A DNA stretch of 64,000 bases, taken from assembly GCA_013396655.1 (NCBI GenBank), contig WBMV01000298.1, positions 601,515-665,514 of the forward strand, written 5' to 3'. Numbering within the stretch: the first letter of the stretch is position 1; each line of letters begins with the position of its first letter. The notes beneath the pieces were generated by a model. It did not search any database, was not told the DNA's origin, and saw only the letters and a program-made list of their open reading frames with translations. Source of the DNA: Campylorhamphus procurvoides. Taxonomy: Eukaryota; Chordata; Aves; Passeriformes; Dendrocolaptidae. Shown here in pieces: positions 23,070 through 35,732 of this stretch. A program made the position numbers and the translations under genes.

Positions 23070-24577
23070 GTGTGTATTCAAACACTTTTTACTACATTTG
23101 GAAAACTGAGAGGTTTGGGCCTTTTTTTTATTGTACAACTTCAGCAAGACCACAGGAAGGAACTTTGAGGTGAACTCTGAATTTCAGAGACTTAATACAA
23201 GAAACTGCAGCTAGTCCACAATTCTTACATGGTTCAGTTTAATCATCTGCTGTGTAACCTTGTTATTTGTATGGAAAGGTCCCAACAGATGTGTTCAAGG
23301 AGATACTGAGGCTGATAGCAGAGCTGTGAGGGTTTTATGCAAGGAAGAGGGGACTGAGCTGCTGCCAGGCTCTTTAGCTGGTGATGGAGCTTTGTGGCTT
23401 CCTTGTAGCCCATGACATTGCAGCTGCCAAGACCAGTTCAGCTGCCCCATATCAGCTGGATTCAGGAAGTTTGCACTGCCATGTGACTTGAGCAGGAGCT
23501 TGGTACCCTGCCTGTTGTTTTTCTCTGCTGTTTCTTTGGTCATTTGCTCTCTATTCTGCTAGTTCTAAATGCAAAAATCTATTGATTTCACAATTTACAA
23601 CCTATAATCTTCTGGGTATACTGTTACTCAGCAATGAGCAGCAAAATTTCTCCCTCCAGAAATACTGTTATGCATAGTGGCCTTATTTCCTATTGTGCTG
23701 CAATAAATGATTCCATGTGACATAGGGCACAGGGCCTGAAAATCTGATTACTTCAGAGACTCTGGTTTCATAGTCACTTAACACCAGCATTGTTGCAAAT
23801 GACCAGAATTAGGGCAAGAGAAGTAGGCATGAAATACTTGATCATAAATATCATGCCTCCAGAGAGAATGAAAGCTTCTGTTTTTAATAAGAGAAGAGCC
23901 TCTTTTAAAATTTTTCAATAGCACAATCAGACTCTGAGAGGGCTAATTTCTGTTTCAGCAGAGGACAACAGAAGAAACTTGAAAATCATGGACATTGTTG
24001 TCATTAATTCTAGTAAGCCTGTACCAGGAGCAGATCAACAGAAGAAACATAAATCATCATCAGAAGTAGCTCACAGGTTCTATGGGTATGATTTTCCTGT
24101 AAAGATAATGTATCTAATCAGTCTGTATATAGGTATGTTTAAAAAGTTTACAATTTATCATAATGAGTTAATAGTTTTTGTGGGCTGACTCTACACTTCA
24201 GCTGACAAAATATATTAACTTGTAGGTTGAGCTTTTCTTTAATGTGGACATCAGATTCAATATTTTACCTTGTATTTAACACAAAAGTTCTTGATATGTC
24301 AATTTCATATATGCACAACTACAGGAGAATTCTTGTTCTGCCTTATGTACCACCATGATCCTCAGTTCTCCAGTTAATTCAAAACACTGACCTACCAAGA
24401 TGACACACACTTGTAAGAGGTGGTGACTTGCTTCGTTAGAAAATAACATTTCTAGAGAATTCAACTTGCTTTAAATGCTTTTTGTCAGTGTTGTTGTGTT
24501 CAAGCTCTGAAAAGGTGTTTGTTACCTAAGAATGCAGTCACTACTTGTTCCTGCAAAGTGGTGTTGAATTGGCCATA

Positions 24578-24596
24578 AAACTATCTCAGATAGTTT
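24578..24596. promoter_or_regulatory. 19-bp palindrome with paired GATA words
   Basis: AAACTATCT C AGATAGTTT: two perfect 9-bp arms around one base, placing two GATA cores (AGATAG on each strand) face to face. Confidence 0.35.
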
Positions 24597-27500
24597 GGTG
24601 CGCAGGGCCCAGACAGAGCAGTTCCACCAAAATGAGAATCTGAATCTTCTGCCTACATTTTAGAATTTGAAGTTCATAAAGTCAGTGTTTTTAAGAAGCA
24701 TCAGTAAATCCAATCAGCACTGCCATCAGGAAAATTAAAAATACTGTAGGCTAATAGAAACACTCTCCTGAACTTTATCTGTCAAACTTTATCTGTCTCC
24801 TTCAGAGGTTTATTACCCTTAAATAGTTAATATCCCACATCTTCCACTCCACCAGAATGAGTATTAAATCTCCATGAGCTGGATAAATTTCCAAATTCCA
24901 TTGTGGCCTTTCTAAATGTTGACAGTAACAACCAGGTTTCAGGACAAGGCTAGGGCTCCAGTTTTGTGGCAGGGTATGGCAGGAGAAGTGGAGATAGGCC
25001 AAGTAGACCCTGCAGTCCCTCCAAAAGTGTATGCACCCACAATGTATAGTCCTATCCAAACATATCTCAGTGCATCTCTCACAAGAGGCTGTAGCCTAAA
25101 ATGAGACCTGACATCAAAGACTAGTCAGGAAGGATAAAACATGATGTGAAAATACTTGTGCTACTCAAAAGCTGGACTATGGCAGTAAATGTTAAGCATA
25201 GCCCCAGCACAGACTTGGTCTTTGTCAGTGCTGCAGCCACTTCAACTATGCTGCACCCTTATGTTCATTTGCACACCACTGGATTTTATTTGGATGCTAT
25301 AATATAGAGCCAAGAATAAATTTAGAGCACATTGGAGGAAACCTGGACCTACTGTGGCCAGTGGTAATGGTGCCACTGACTTGAGCTTTATGGATACCAC
25401 ATTTTCAGACACTAAGCCATCCCCTTTCTGTTCTGGCGTGCTTTACCCACACAGCAGCTGTAGCCATAACTGTCTTGGATGTTTTTGTGTCCCTTTGTGG
25501 TGTTTCTCAGATGGATGATCAGCTTTTTGCTTTTCACATGCTCATATTTTGTTTTTTAGCCTTGCACTTCTGCAGTTTTTGAACCCTAGTCTGTCTCACA
25601 ATGAAAGACAAGACAAGGCTGGAATTTGGTGCTCCATCCCCCAAAAGCCTTGATGGTGGATGGTATATTCCTTTCCACTGCAGATAATTGACTATATATT
25701 TCCCACAATGTTTTTATTGTATTTTACAGAGAAAAGTAATAAAAATAGAGGCTGTATCACAATCAAAGCAGTGTTTCCATTCCTCAGGCAATATTTTTCA
25801 CTAACCCAAAGGAAAATACCACCCCACCCTTTCCTGGTTACTATACTCAGTATCTGGTTCTCAGAAAGAAGAAAACCAGATGCCATATTTAAATGTAAGA
25901 TGGCAGAAACCAGAAAACCAGGTCCGAATTCACAGAAATGTTCCTGGATAGTCTTTGTCTTCTTTGAAGTGCAATGTGGACACTAATGTTTCCAGAGACA
26001 TCTGCAAAGACATTTTGATATGTCACCCAGACAATTGCTGTTGGTGTATGATAAATGCCTTGCTGATGTAGTGTGCACTACAGATTACCTGCCCCATACT
26101 CAGGCAAGGTGGTGTTGGTGTCACACAAAGACATACATGCAAATGCTATTTATGTCGTTCGAGTAATCCTACAAAGAAGTGTAGCTTCACAAGTGTTAAA
26201 CAGACCCCAAAGTTATGTTAAGAGACCAGTTCTCAGGAAGAGCTTGTTGCGTGCCAAGACCTGGCAACCCAGTTATCCTCGTGGTGGTAACTAAAAAGCA
26301 TCTTACAATGAATATAAAAGCCGTTAATCTAAGCAGAAATTTCTTTCATATAGCTAGCTATATTAATTTCCTGAACATCTTGGGGGGGGGGGAGAGAAGG
26401 AGACTAAACTTCTGGAGGTTTTAATACTGAATGTTTAGGTCCCATAGGTTTTTTTTTGTGGAAAGAGGAGAGCCTTGGAAAATTAAATTTCCAGGGAAGA
26501 CTGGTCTATGAGTAAGGATCCTTTAGACATCAAAATTTGTGATTGTCTAAGAATGGTCTGTCTAATGTCACATCCTTGCATTCAGTAGAGGACAGAACTG
26601 TTACATTAAGGAGTGATCTGTGATACTTTCAACTTATGAAGGGTTGGGTAGAATGATTGTGTTTGGTAAGGTAAAGGCTGAACTACTTAAAATAATCTAA
26701 GACTGAATGTCTCTCATTTTAAGTCTTATCACTGTTTTTTTTTCTTTATTTTTCTGAAAGATACTGCTAGAAAAGATGAGATGATGCTTAAAAATTTTCA
26801 GCCAGATGTGCCTCCAAACTTTCCCAGAGATGACAGATATTCAAATGTAGTTTGCATTAAACCCATTATATAGATAAGTGTGTTTTATAGCTGGCTGCAG
26901 CTGTGAAGTTTGGATTCAGATCTGTAACTCCGCAAAACTTTGAAGACTGTAGTCAAATCTGTGGTTTTGGATTTGAATCTTCAGTTGCTTGTTGCATCAG
27001 ACTGACATTCACATCTGTTACACCGACAGCTCAGTGCAAAACTCTGATACCAGTTTTAGACTGCAAAGTTGAGCTTCAGAAAGGCCACTTCTCAAGCGAA
27101 TTGCTACATATGAGCAGCAACAGCAGCATATCGCAGGTCTATAGGTTAACAACTCTCTACATGCCATCTAATGGCCATGGATGACCCACCACAGAGCACT
27201 AGCCGGTGGGTTACAAGTTGCTGGCTCCCACCCTGCAAAGTATGCTTTACATACTTCCTTCATATTATGTTTCTGTGTAAGCGAACACTGCAGCTTCCCA
27301 CAGGGATACTACACAATCCTGTGTGGAAGGAGAGAGGGTTGGCGTAATTGCAAATGGGATGAAAGCTGTTCCTTGAGGTACTCTCTAAGGGCTTATCTAT
27401 ACAGAGTGGTTGCTGAGAAATAAAGTAGGAGTGAATTTACAACACCACAGCTCCACAGGTGGGCACTCTTCACATGCAGTAAGCAAGAAGAAGGTGCTAC

Positions 27501-29639
27501 ATGTGGAAAATAAGAAAATATTCCATGTAAGTGATGTTCCTGTGAGGATAAAGTGCTTTGAGGCTGAGGTCCTGCAGTTTCCCTCTTTTGTTTGCTCTAC
27601 AGGCAGACCTTAAGACTTCAGCCACACTGTAAAAAATAACAACCCACAAATGTCTGTCTGGGAGGGCGTCACTGGTTGTCACCATGGCATAGACGGCCTC
27701 ACCAACTGCAATGATGGAGCCACCCGTGGTAAATGCTGGACAACTCTTCTGACCTGTTAATAGCTGGCAGACTATTTGATGACAGTTGCAAGAATCTGAT
27801 GCACAGCAGTATCCTTTACAGCAGTTTAATCTTTGTCATCAAATCCCCCGGCAGCCATGATTAATAGCAGCACTTGAGCTTGTTTTGAAAGTTGTATATT
27901 TGGCAGCTATGAACTTTGATCTATGGTTTTGCTTTAAAGAATCATTATGACACAAACTTTTCCTGTAATCCTTCCATCTAATTAAACCACACACAAATAC
28001 TATGTGGGGAAATATGATGCTATTGATATAAGCTGTGTGTTTATTACATTATTTTAGGCACTTTATTAAAGTGGATAGTTGTTCCCAGCAAGATAGTAGA
28101 TAAGCTCCCCAAAAATGATAACATCACCCAGAAAGAATATATAAGAGAATTTCCCAAGGCCAAATTCGATTAGAAACTTTCTTTGTTGATTAATACTGTG
28201 CCCTTGAACCCATTAAGGGCTCAGATGTTTTAACCTGAGCTAAAATTACTAGCATTTAATGAATTCAGCCTACCAATGTGTACTTTTCCACAAAATGTTT
28301 GCCTTTGTTCCAGTTTGTCAAAAGACTTCAATGCCTAACATGATAGTTTCTGTATTCCTGAAGCAGTTTTTTCAGTATTTGGGTACAAGTTAGTGGGGAA
28401 GCTTTCAAGAAAATTTATTTTCATATAAATATTTTAAACAACAGAACATCCATCTTTTGGTAGCTGAGTCAACTGTAAACCTGCCATTTCTGGTTGGTCT
28501 CTATCCTACTGCACACTTTGTAGTGAAATTCCCATGAGGCAGATAATACTCATGTTTTCAAGATGAGAATATGAACTGTGGATCAGTCTGAGCAGTGTTT
28601 TTTCTAGGGCTGAGATGCAGCACTGCATGGTCTTGATTGAGTTGATTTGCTTGTGTATTTCATCTTCAAGACCCCAGGATTTGTGCAGGAGAGGATTCCT
28701 TCCTCTAGGGCAGACTACTCAGTCTCTGAGCAGCAGTTTTATGGAGCTACATGGAGTCCCAGAACTTTCTCCTGACTGGCCCACCTTGATCTCCTAATCT
28801 GGGTGCCACAAAACAGAGAAAACAGAGGTATAAGTCACCATATTGAGGCTTCTGTGCCTGCCAGGTCCAACAGTGTTTATAGTTGGTAATCACCATCTTT
28901 TCCATATTTTCTGAGTAGTCTTTCAGTCTTTTCAGGCTTTTGGCTAGAACATTATTCCTATCAGTACTGGTTAAGCCTGTTGACCACGGTTTCTGCGTCA
29001 CTTGGAAGCAGACAAAGCACCAAGTAAAACAATTTTCCCAAATTGTCTCACAAATTTCCAGAGACTTCATATAAATGTAGAACAGCTGAAGCAACATGAG
29101 TGATCCCTTAGAGAATTCACAGCTGAGCACCCTCAAGTAGAAGGAATAGCTGCCCATCACCACCCTGGACTTGAATGTTTCAGAATGAAACAGAACTGCT
29201 CTAAAGCAATTCCATCTCCTCGTGCCAGGTTCTCTAGACTTGGTCTTAATCCCCTATGACAGACAAACTGTGTCCAAGACTACCACAAGACTGAGCAGAA
29301 TTAGCAGGGACATTCGTCATGTGGCCATTGTCATGAGGGAGGCTGCATCAGTGGCCAGAAATGGCCTTGACCTAACCTGCTCCTAAATAGCTGGACACAA
29401 GCTAGCTGAGCTGTCATCCTGTCTTTAGCAGCTCTTCTCTGAAAAGCAAAACTTGTTTAGGTAACGTGGAATCCTTCTGACATCTGCACAACCAGGGTTT
29501 TGAGTGACAGTCACAGCCTGGGCAGAGTGGAGGTGTCACATTATTCTCAAAGTCTTGTGGGTGGATATGGGGTCAAAATGTATTTCATATACAACTAGAG
29601 TAAAGTTTTGTATAAAGAGCCAATAAAACCTCATAAGGA

Positions 29640-29730
29640 CTTTTTACTAGATCAAGGGCTGCCTCTTGTTCTTATTGAACTCAATGAGAATTTTGCTACT
29701 GACTTCAAAGGAAGTTGAAAGGAGCCATGA
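29640..29730. repeat. Possible ancient amniote palindromic repeat
   Basis: It contains TTATTGAACTCAATGAGAA followed by TTTTGCTACTGACTTCAA. This resembles the CATTGAAGTCAATGG..TTGACTTCAATGG core of old palindromic repeats that are frequent in sauropsid genomes. Assignment is by recollection only. Confidence 0.4.
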
Positions 29731-32309
29731 GGGGTTGATTTCCACTCCTACATGTGTGCTTCTGCACACCAAATTTGCATCTGGAAGGACTGTTTTGCTA
29801 CTTGAGAGTTTGCCTAAGCACAAGATTTGCTACATGCAGATTGTCTACACACATGAGCAAAGGGCTTATTTCTGTTGTGCAAAATTTTCTGTATGCTACA
29901 TACATTGCACGTATGTATGCAATGCAAAAAGGATGCATGAAACTACCTTATCTGAGTGGCTTCATTGTTCTGGGAGACAAAAATATCTCCTAAGCACTTA
30001 ATGACTGGTGAAGAAGGTTCCACATTCATCACTGTCAGATGTGTAAAACCATCCCAAATATAAATTGATCCTTTTGCAGGTTTTTTGTTGGACTGCAAAA
30101 TGGAAAGCCTCAGCATCTATTCTATAAGCAGGCATAGACCCTTAAGAGCAGATTCAAGAATCCAAGCAGTTGTCAAAATGGTTTGGCATTTAGTTTAACA
30201 ACTTCTGAGACATTAGAAAGCATTATCACAGCCTTCCTCAGTGGTCCTGTAGCCAAGCCATAGTTATTTAACTACTTCAGCCTTCCCTTTTGAAGAAATT
30301 TCAGGGAGACTAGAAGAAAAGCTGAGACAACATCAGCGTCTCTGAGCAAGGATATAACAGAAAGCAGAGTGGTTGGGCCCTCACAGTGTCTCAAAAGAAA
30401 ACTGCTCTGCTGGGTCTCTACTCCTGCATGACTCTTTTTCTATGTTACTCAGACGGAGTAGAAGATTGCTGAAGCTTCATAGAAGGTGTCTTCTGCTAAA
30501 CCAGAGAGAGATCAGTGACCAGTATGATGTATGTAGGAAGATACTGACTGGGGAGATGGGGAGTAGCAAGTAGAGAGGCTTGGTGAAAGCTTGCACAGCC
30601 TTGGGGTAAAGGGTTTGGGCAGTTCCATAAAGCGGCAGCACCTGCTTGCTGATGAGAACAAATCCAGTTTTTTGAGCTGACTGGTGTTTCTTTCCTGTTC
30701 ATGAAAAATATGTATTTAAGATCTCACACTCTGAAGCTAACCCAGTCAACTTTTCAGAATAGGTTTAATATCTTTTTTTGTATTTGAGGTCAAAGGTCTT
30801 TGCTGCAGCTGCAGCTCAGCCAAATAATCTGGACCTGTTGCAGGAGTTACTAGTCAGAGCTCTGATTTGTGTCAGGTGTAGGTTTAAACCAGATGTGACA
30901 AGGATACTTTCTGGTGTTGAAAGCTAGGGAAGGTGTCCCACACTTCCTGGGAGCTTAGCCTTGGACAGTATATACCTAAAATATTTAAAAGGCAGACAAT
31001 AAAAAAGCAACATTGAAAATGGAGTTATAATTCATCTAATAAACAGAAACATCCTATACCATGGTTGTGCTTGTGCCTAGTGTTGATTTTTTTATGCTTT
31101 ATGTAAGGCTTGCTTTATGTCCAGGATTAGCTTTTCAACATCGAGGAGTGATAAGGGCTTTTGAAGGGCTGTAGGTAGCCAGCCATAAGATAAAGGCACA
31201 GAGCAGCTACTAGATTTCTTTCCATTAAAGCAAATACAGCTACTTGAGAAACCTGAGAGACAGGCACTGACACAGAAGCCCGATTTGGAGATTCACATCT
31301 TTTAAAAGTGAAGTTCAGCCTTCCTGGCTGAGGAGGAATTAGCAGAGTGAAGGGATATTTGCACCTATAAATCACTAATACATGCAAACTGGAGCTCATG
31401 TAGCACAAGTTGGCTAGAGTCACGGTGGAGACAAAGGTAAGGACACAGCACAGACACTCATCATCCATTTTGACTTACTTGACAGGGAGATATTTCTACC
31501 AGAGTGTTTCACAGCATTTTGTCATCAGATTTTATGTCCATAGGTCCTGATGGGACCTCATAGAGCCTCACTTTGCATTGACAACAGTGTCGCACTATAA
31601 AATAGTCAGTGGCTGAGAATACTTGGAAGGACAATTTCATTGTGATAATCAACAGGAATTTTTTCACATTGATGTTAGGCTTCTTATAAAAGCTGTTTAG
31701 ACCACTTGGCATTCACTAAGGGTACAATACTGCACCCTGTTTCCCTAAATGTTAACAAAAAGGAGGAAATGTGTGAGATACCTATATGTTGCTGCCTGCT
31801 CCTTAGAAACTCAGAATACACCCTGCATATGTAAAAGCACAGAACAGCTCTCTTCAATAAGCAAAACGACAACACATGTATTTAAATATCAGAGCCCAAA
31901 TGGAGTCTGCTTCTTTTCCCACACCTCTGTAAAATCAAAGTTTGAAACCCTGTAGGAGCTCTTTTAAAATATCCTGGCTTCCTTGCTGCAGACCATATGT
32001 TCTTTTCAAAAACCAGGACTGCAAACTCGAATAATTGCATGACTTGCATTCTATCACTGTAGACTGTGCTCTACTGGCTTCAACTGGCACGGTTTGGTAG
32101 CTGTTACAGATGCCACAATTCATTGCTTTGAAGTCTGCACATTAAAAAAATAGGGAGAGGGGGAGGGAAAACTAAAAAAAAGAAAAGCTTTCAGAAGATC
32201 GCCTGACTTTCTGTTATGAATAAGTAGACATTTTGCAACATCTGTCATAGTCACTGCCACTTCAGCTTCCTTCCTCTGCTCAGGCTTATGGGTTTTATGT
32301 TAATATTGG

Positions 32310-32884
32310 AGCAGCTGTGGATGGTGTGGCCTCACCTTGAGTATTGTGTACAGTGTTGGCCACTGCAACATAAGAAAGGTATTAAGCTATTAGAGAGCGT
32401 CAAAGGAGGGCAATGAAGATGGTGAAGGGCCTTGAGGGGAAGCAATAGGAGGAACAGCTGAGGTCACCTGCTCTGTTCAGCCTGGAGAAGAGGAGACCAA
32501 AGAGAGACCTCATTGCAGTTACAACTTCTCTTGAGGGAAAGAAGAGGGGTGGTGACCACAGAGATGGTCACTGTGGTGATCATTGACAAGACCCAAGGGA
32601 ATGACCTGAAGTTGTCTCAGGGGAGGTTTAGGTTGGATATTAGAAAAAGGTTCTTCCCCCAGTGGGTGTTTGGGCACTGGAATAGGCTCCCCAGGGCAGT
32701 GATCACAGCACCAAGCCTGACAGAGTTCAAGAAGCATTTGGATGATGCTCTCAGGCACATGGTGTGACTCTTGGTGATGGTCCTGTGTGGGGCCACGAAT
32801 TGGACTCAATGACCCTTGTGGGTCTCTTCCAACTCAGAATATTCTGTGATTCTGTGATTCCGTGATTCTGTGATTCCATGATTC
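32310..32884 (+). mobile_element. CR1 LINE, 5'-truncated 3' end with octamer tail
   Basis: The element shows the end of CR1 ORF2: a degraded first part, then a readable frame to 32767 ending with patterns RKRFFPQWVFGHWNRLPRA and APSLTEFKKHLDDALRHMV, which match the CR1 ORF2 C-terminus. The short 3' UTR (GGACTCAATGACCCTTGTGGGTC) leads into five 8-bp units ATTCTGTG/ATTCCGTG/ATTCCATG at 32841-32880, the diagnostic CR1 tail. The 5' boundary is approximate. The element is moderately diverged, with stops and shifts in its upstream part, so it is inactive. Confidence 0.93.
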
Positions 32885-33483
32885 ATGCTATGAATGAGGT
32901 GCAACAGAGCGGTAAGGGCAGATCTCTGAGGATCAGGCCTCTAAGTGCTACCTCGCTCCTTCTGGCACAAGGTAGGGGACAGAGAAAGCATGTATTTTGC
33001 ACTAATACCTGTCTGGAATCAATTTGTCATTACAATAGTCTTCACTAGCCTGTCCTTGTGAAAGGGGTTCAGATCATCCCTGAGGAGCCTACAGGTACCC
33101 CAACCACCTCCTAGCAGTGCTCAGGAATTTACCCCTTCTTGTTTGCTGCTCTGCACAAGGTGTTACAGAGAGCTGTGGCTTGAGTCACTGGAGTACAGTG
33201 AACCTTCTCCTTTTCTTGCTGTTTGGAGCCTCAGAGCCATGAATCCATGCTTTGCTCAGCCCATCATCATAACTAGCTCAGGTATTACTATCAGAGGAAA
33301 TAAGCCTTCCTTGTGTTGTTTCTTTGGTTATTGATTTTCATATTCCTAGATGCAATCCGTGTAACCTCATTCAGCTATTAATGAGCACCCAGAGAGAAAA
33401 ACATGTCCCAGGAGGACTTACCAGCTTGTTTTAATTGGTTTTTGAAGATAAATATTGCCAAGAGGACAAAGAAGTGCTATCAG

Positions 33484-33518
33484 TGATAAGGTTAAGCTTT
33501 GACTAATTAAGCACTTGA
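33484..33518. promoter_or_regulatory. Candidate cis-element: GATA + TAATTA + NKX2-type words
   Basis: Within 35 bp there are TGATAAG (33484-33490, GATA factor), CTAATTAA (33503-33510, homeodomain) and CACTTGA (33512-33518, whose reverse complement TCAAGTG is an NKX2-type site). The surroundings are unique and free of simple repeats. Confidence 0.3.
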
Positions 33519-35696
33519 ACACTAAAAGCATCTTCACTTTGGCAACTTCAGCTGGCTCCCTGGAGAATTTGAAACGTGATATAATTTTGCATGCAGGACG
33601 ATTTCCCCATTGGAAAAGAGATGCCAACCCCTCCTTGGCATGTGTGAGAGTTCCTCACATAGTGCTCATGCCTGGGGAGGCTGTCTTGCAGGGTCCTTGC
33701 TATGTTGAACTTTGGCTCTTCCATTCAGACTCCAAATGGAATAATTCCATCCGGGCTGTTTTCAGGTTTGAATTTGAGGGCTGGAATTCATCGCCTCAGA
33801 GGCTGCTTCCCCTGATTCAGTGGTGTGTTCGATCACAAGCATCTGTAATCCTTATAATTCATTTCACCCTGCTTGCCTTTTGCATGGAGGATGGGAAGAG
33901 GAATCGTCTCACTCCTTAAAAGCACGTAATGCTGCCTACAACCCTGCTTAAAAGCCAGAAGAAGCTGTCCTTGAAGCTATTAAAAGGAACTATTTGACAG
34001 CTCTTTGCACTATTATTCTAGGTATCAGCTTCAACTTCCCTGTTCATTTTGAATATATTTTTGGTTTGGTTTGGTTAATTTGCTAATAATATTCTGAACA
34101 CTGTGCTCATCTGTTTTAGCTGAGGTGGTGCTACTGAGGTGGGTTCTCCCCCTCCCTCATTTTGTTGGTCTGTTTTATAGAACATGGGGAAAGGGTCAGG
34201 GCAAACATAATTAAAATGCCAGCACATGAGCAGATTTTGTCCACATGTTCTTAAGATCTTGAGATCTTGTTGTTCTCGGGTTTGCTGTTTCCAGGCACCA
34301 GGTGTTAAGACCAAGCTATGTTAAAGGGGTTTCATATTAACAAAGTATATTTAATGTGGTATATCGTTAGCTGCCAGTGGTGCTGTCTTATCCCAACAAG
34401 GTAAAATGGAAAATTTTTGCATAGCACTGCACTTTGCAATCTGTAGCAATGTGAAGCATTGGGAAAGTGAATCCATTTCAGCAGATACTGCTTTGTCTCT
34501 CCCCTGTCAGCCACAGTTTGGGAAGGTTTCTAAGTCTTTGCCCCTTCAAATCCAATTGAGCTGAAACTTGCCCAAAAAACTATCAACCTTGTTGCTTTTT
34601 TTTTTCTTTAACATGCTATTCATTATTTCCATATACTTTCCCCACAAATAAAAAATGGCAAAAAGAGGAAACAAAGGACTTTTAAAAAAAACAGGTTTCT
34701 AACTGTGGGTGATTTACGGTATTTGCAAGCAATTAGACTACACTGAACACAGATTTTTTTTTTTTATTTTGATGATTAACATTGTAACAAAAAATATTTT
34801 GAAGCCCTAAGATACTGATGTTTGAAAAAATTAATTAGAACCGTGCTGTGCTTTTCATAAGGATATGATTGTCTATCATGGTGCTTAGATTTAAAATTCA
34901 AAAACATTCATCCAAGATCCCATGTTTAACTAATAATAAGTAGAAGAGGCAAACATGAAAGAAGAAGTTGTTAGAGGTAGAAGAGAACATTTTTCCCAAG
35001 CAAAATTCTTGAGCAAAAACTACCTTTGTTTCTACTCCTGCTCTCTTTAGTTAACAAGATGCCTAAACTGGAGATCAAAGTGACACAGAAAAGTGCTTCT
35101 CTGAACAAGCAAGGTTAAGGACCTGCTCACCACTGTTATCTTTCTTGCACTTTCTAGGATACCTCCAGGGGCAGAATTTGGGGCAGGAGGAGTGGAAGGC
35201 TGGAATGAGTACAGAACAATATTGAAATAGAGAAAAACCTGCATGCATGAATATGCCATGCCGGGGTCTTGTCATTGTGTACCATGAAAGCTCTACCAAG
35301 AAGGCACTCTGGGACCCATGGACTGAGCAGCTGCCATTTGTCAGAGGCTGGGATCTGCACACATACGTGTTTTAGACATATTCTTCATAGATAGCCACAA
35401 TACATGAACTGGTTGTCTAGTGACTACTTTATACCCCATGGCAGAAAATTGGAGCTTCAAGGTTTCCATCCCTCTTTTTCCCCTAAAGAAGACATGTAAA
35501 GAAAGTCAGATCAATTATTTTCTACAAGCACTGTGAATTCTCCCAGAATTACAAAGGGACACCTAAGAAGCCCAAGGCAGATGAAGCAAGATGTTTGTAA
35601 TTAGGTGGGATGAACTTTATCTGAAATCACTATGTTAATGATTCTGACTTCCTCTGAATCTCCTTGCATGTGCACAGGCATCATATACAACACTGC

Positions 35697-35732
<36 letters not shown>
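35697..35732. repeat. Compound microsatellite (AT)10(AC)8
   Basis: Read directly: ten AT units followed by eight AC units. Alternating purine-pyrimidine of this kind can extrude or form Z-DNA, and is a likely length polymorphism. Confidence 0.97.

Larger units (their letters stand above)
20259..23090 (+). other. TBX18: Probable 3' UTR of TBX18
   Basis: AT-rich sequence following the stop. No AATAAA hexamer was found in it. The first convincing poly(A) signal is ATTAAA at 23064-23069, followed by GTGTGT and a T-rich stretch. AT-rich, UTR-like character persists up to that point. The element contains Pumilio-type words (20352-20359, 22946-22953), a GT3 low-complexity tract and a MIR-like SINE. 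The 3' end is an inference; an AATAAA at 23702-23707 could give a longer form. Confidence 0.55.
23091..32309. other. Intergenic sequence downstream of TBX18, no gene seen
   Basis: About 9.2 kb of AT-rich, mostly unique sequence. Contents noted: AATAAA at 23702-23707, a 19-bp GATA palindrome at 24578-24596, G11 at 26382-26392, and a possible old amniote palindromic repeat at about 29640-29730. The longest open frame (minus, 28747-29163) has no recognisable domain and a length expected by chance. The stretch 27840-28300 is unique and lacks simple repeats, so it is a plausible but unproven conserved non-coding element. Confidence 0.7.

Noticed and set aside
28747..29163. 138-codon minus-strand open frame
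   Set aside because: Cys/Trp/Phe-rich with no recognisable domain, and within the chance range.
29531..29540. T-box half-site-like word AGGTGTCACA
   Set aside because: One half site with a mismatch to AGGTGTGA is common by chance and has no paired site nearby.
32513..32767. 84-codon plus-strand frame that looks like a conserved protein
   Set aside because: It is the C-terminus of CR1 ORF2 followed by the CR1 octamer tail, hence a transposon remnant and not a host gene.
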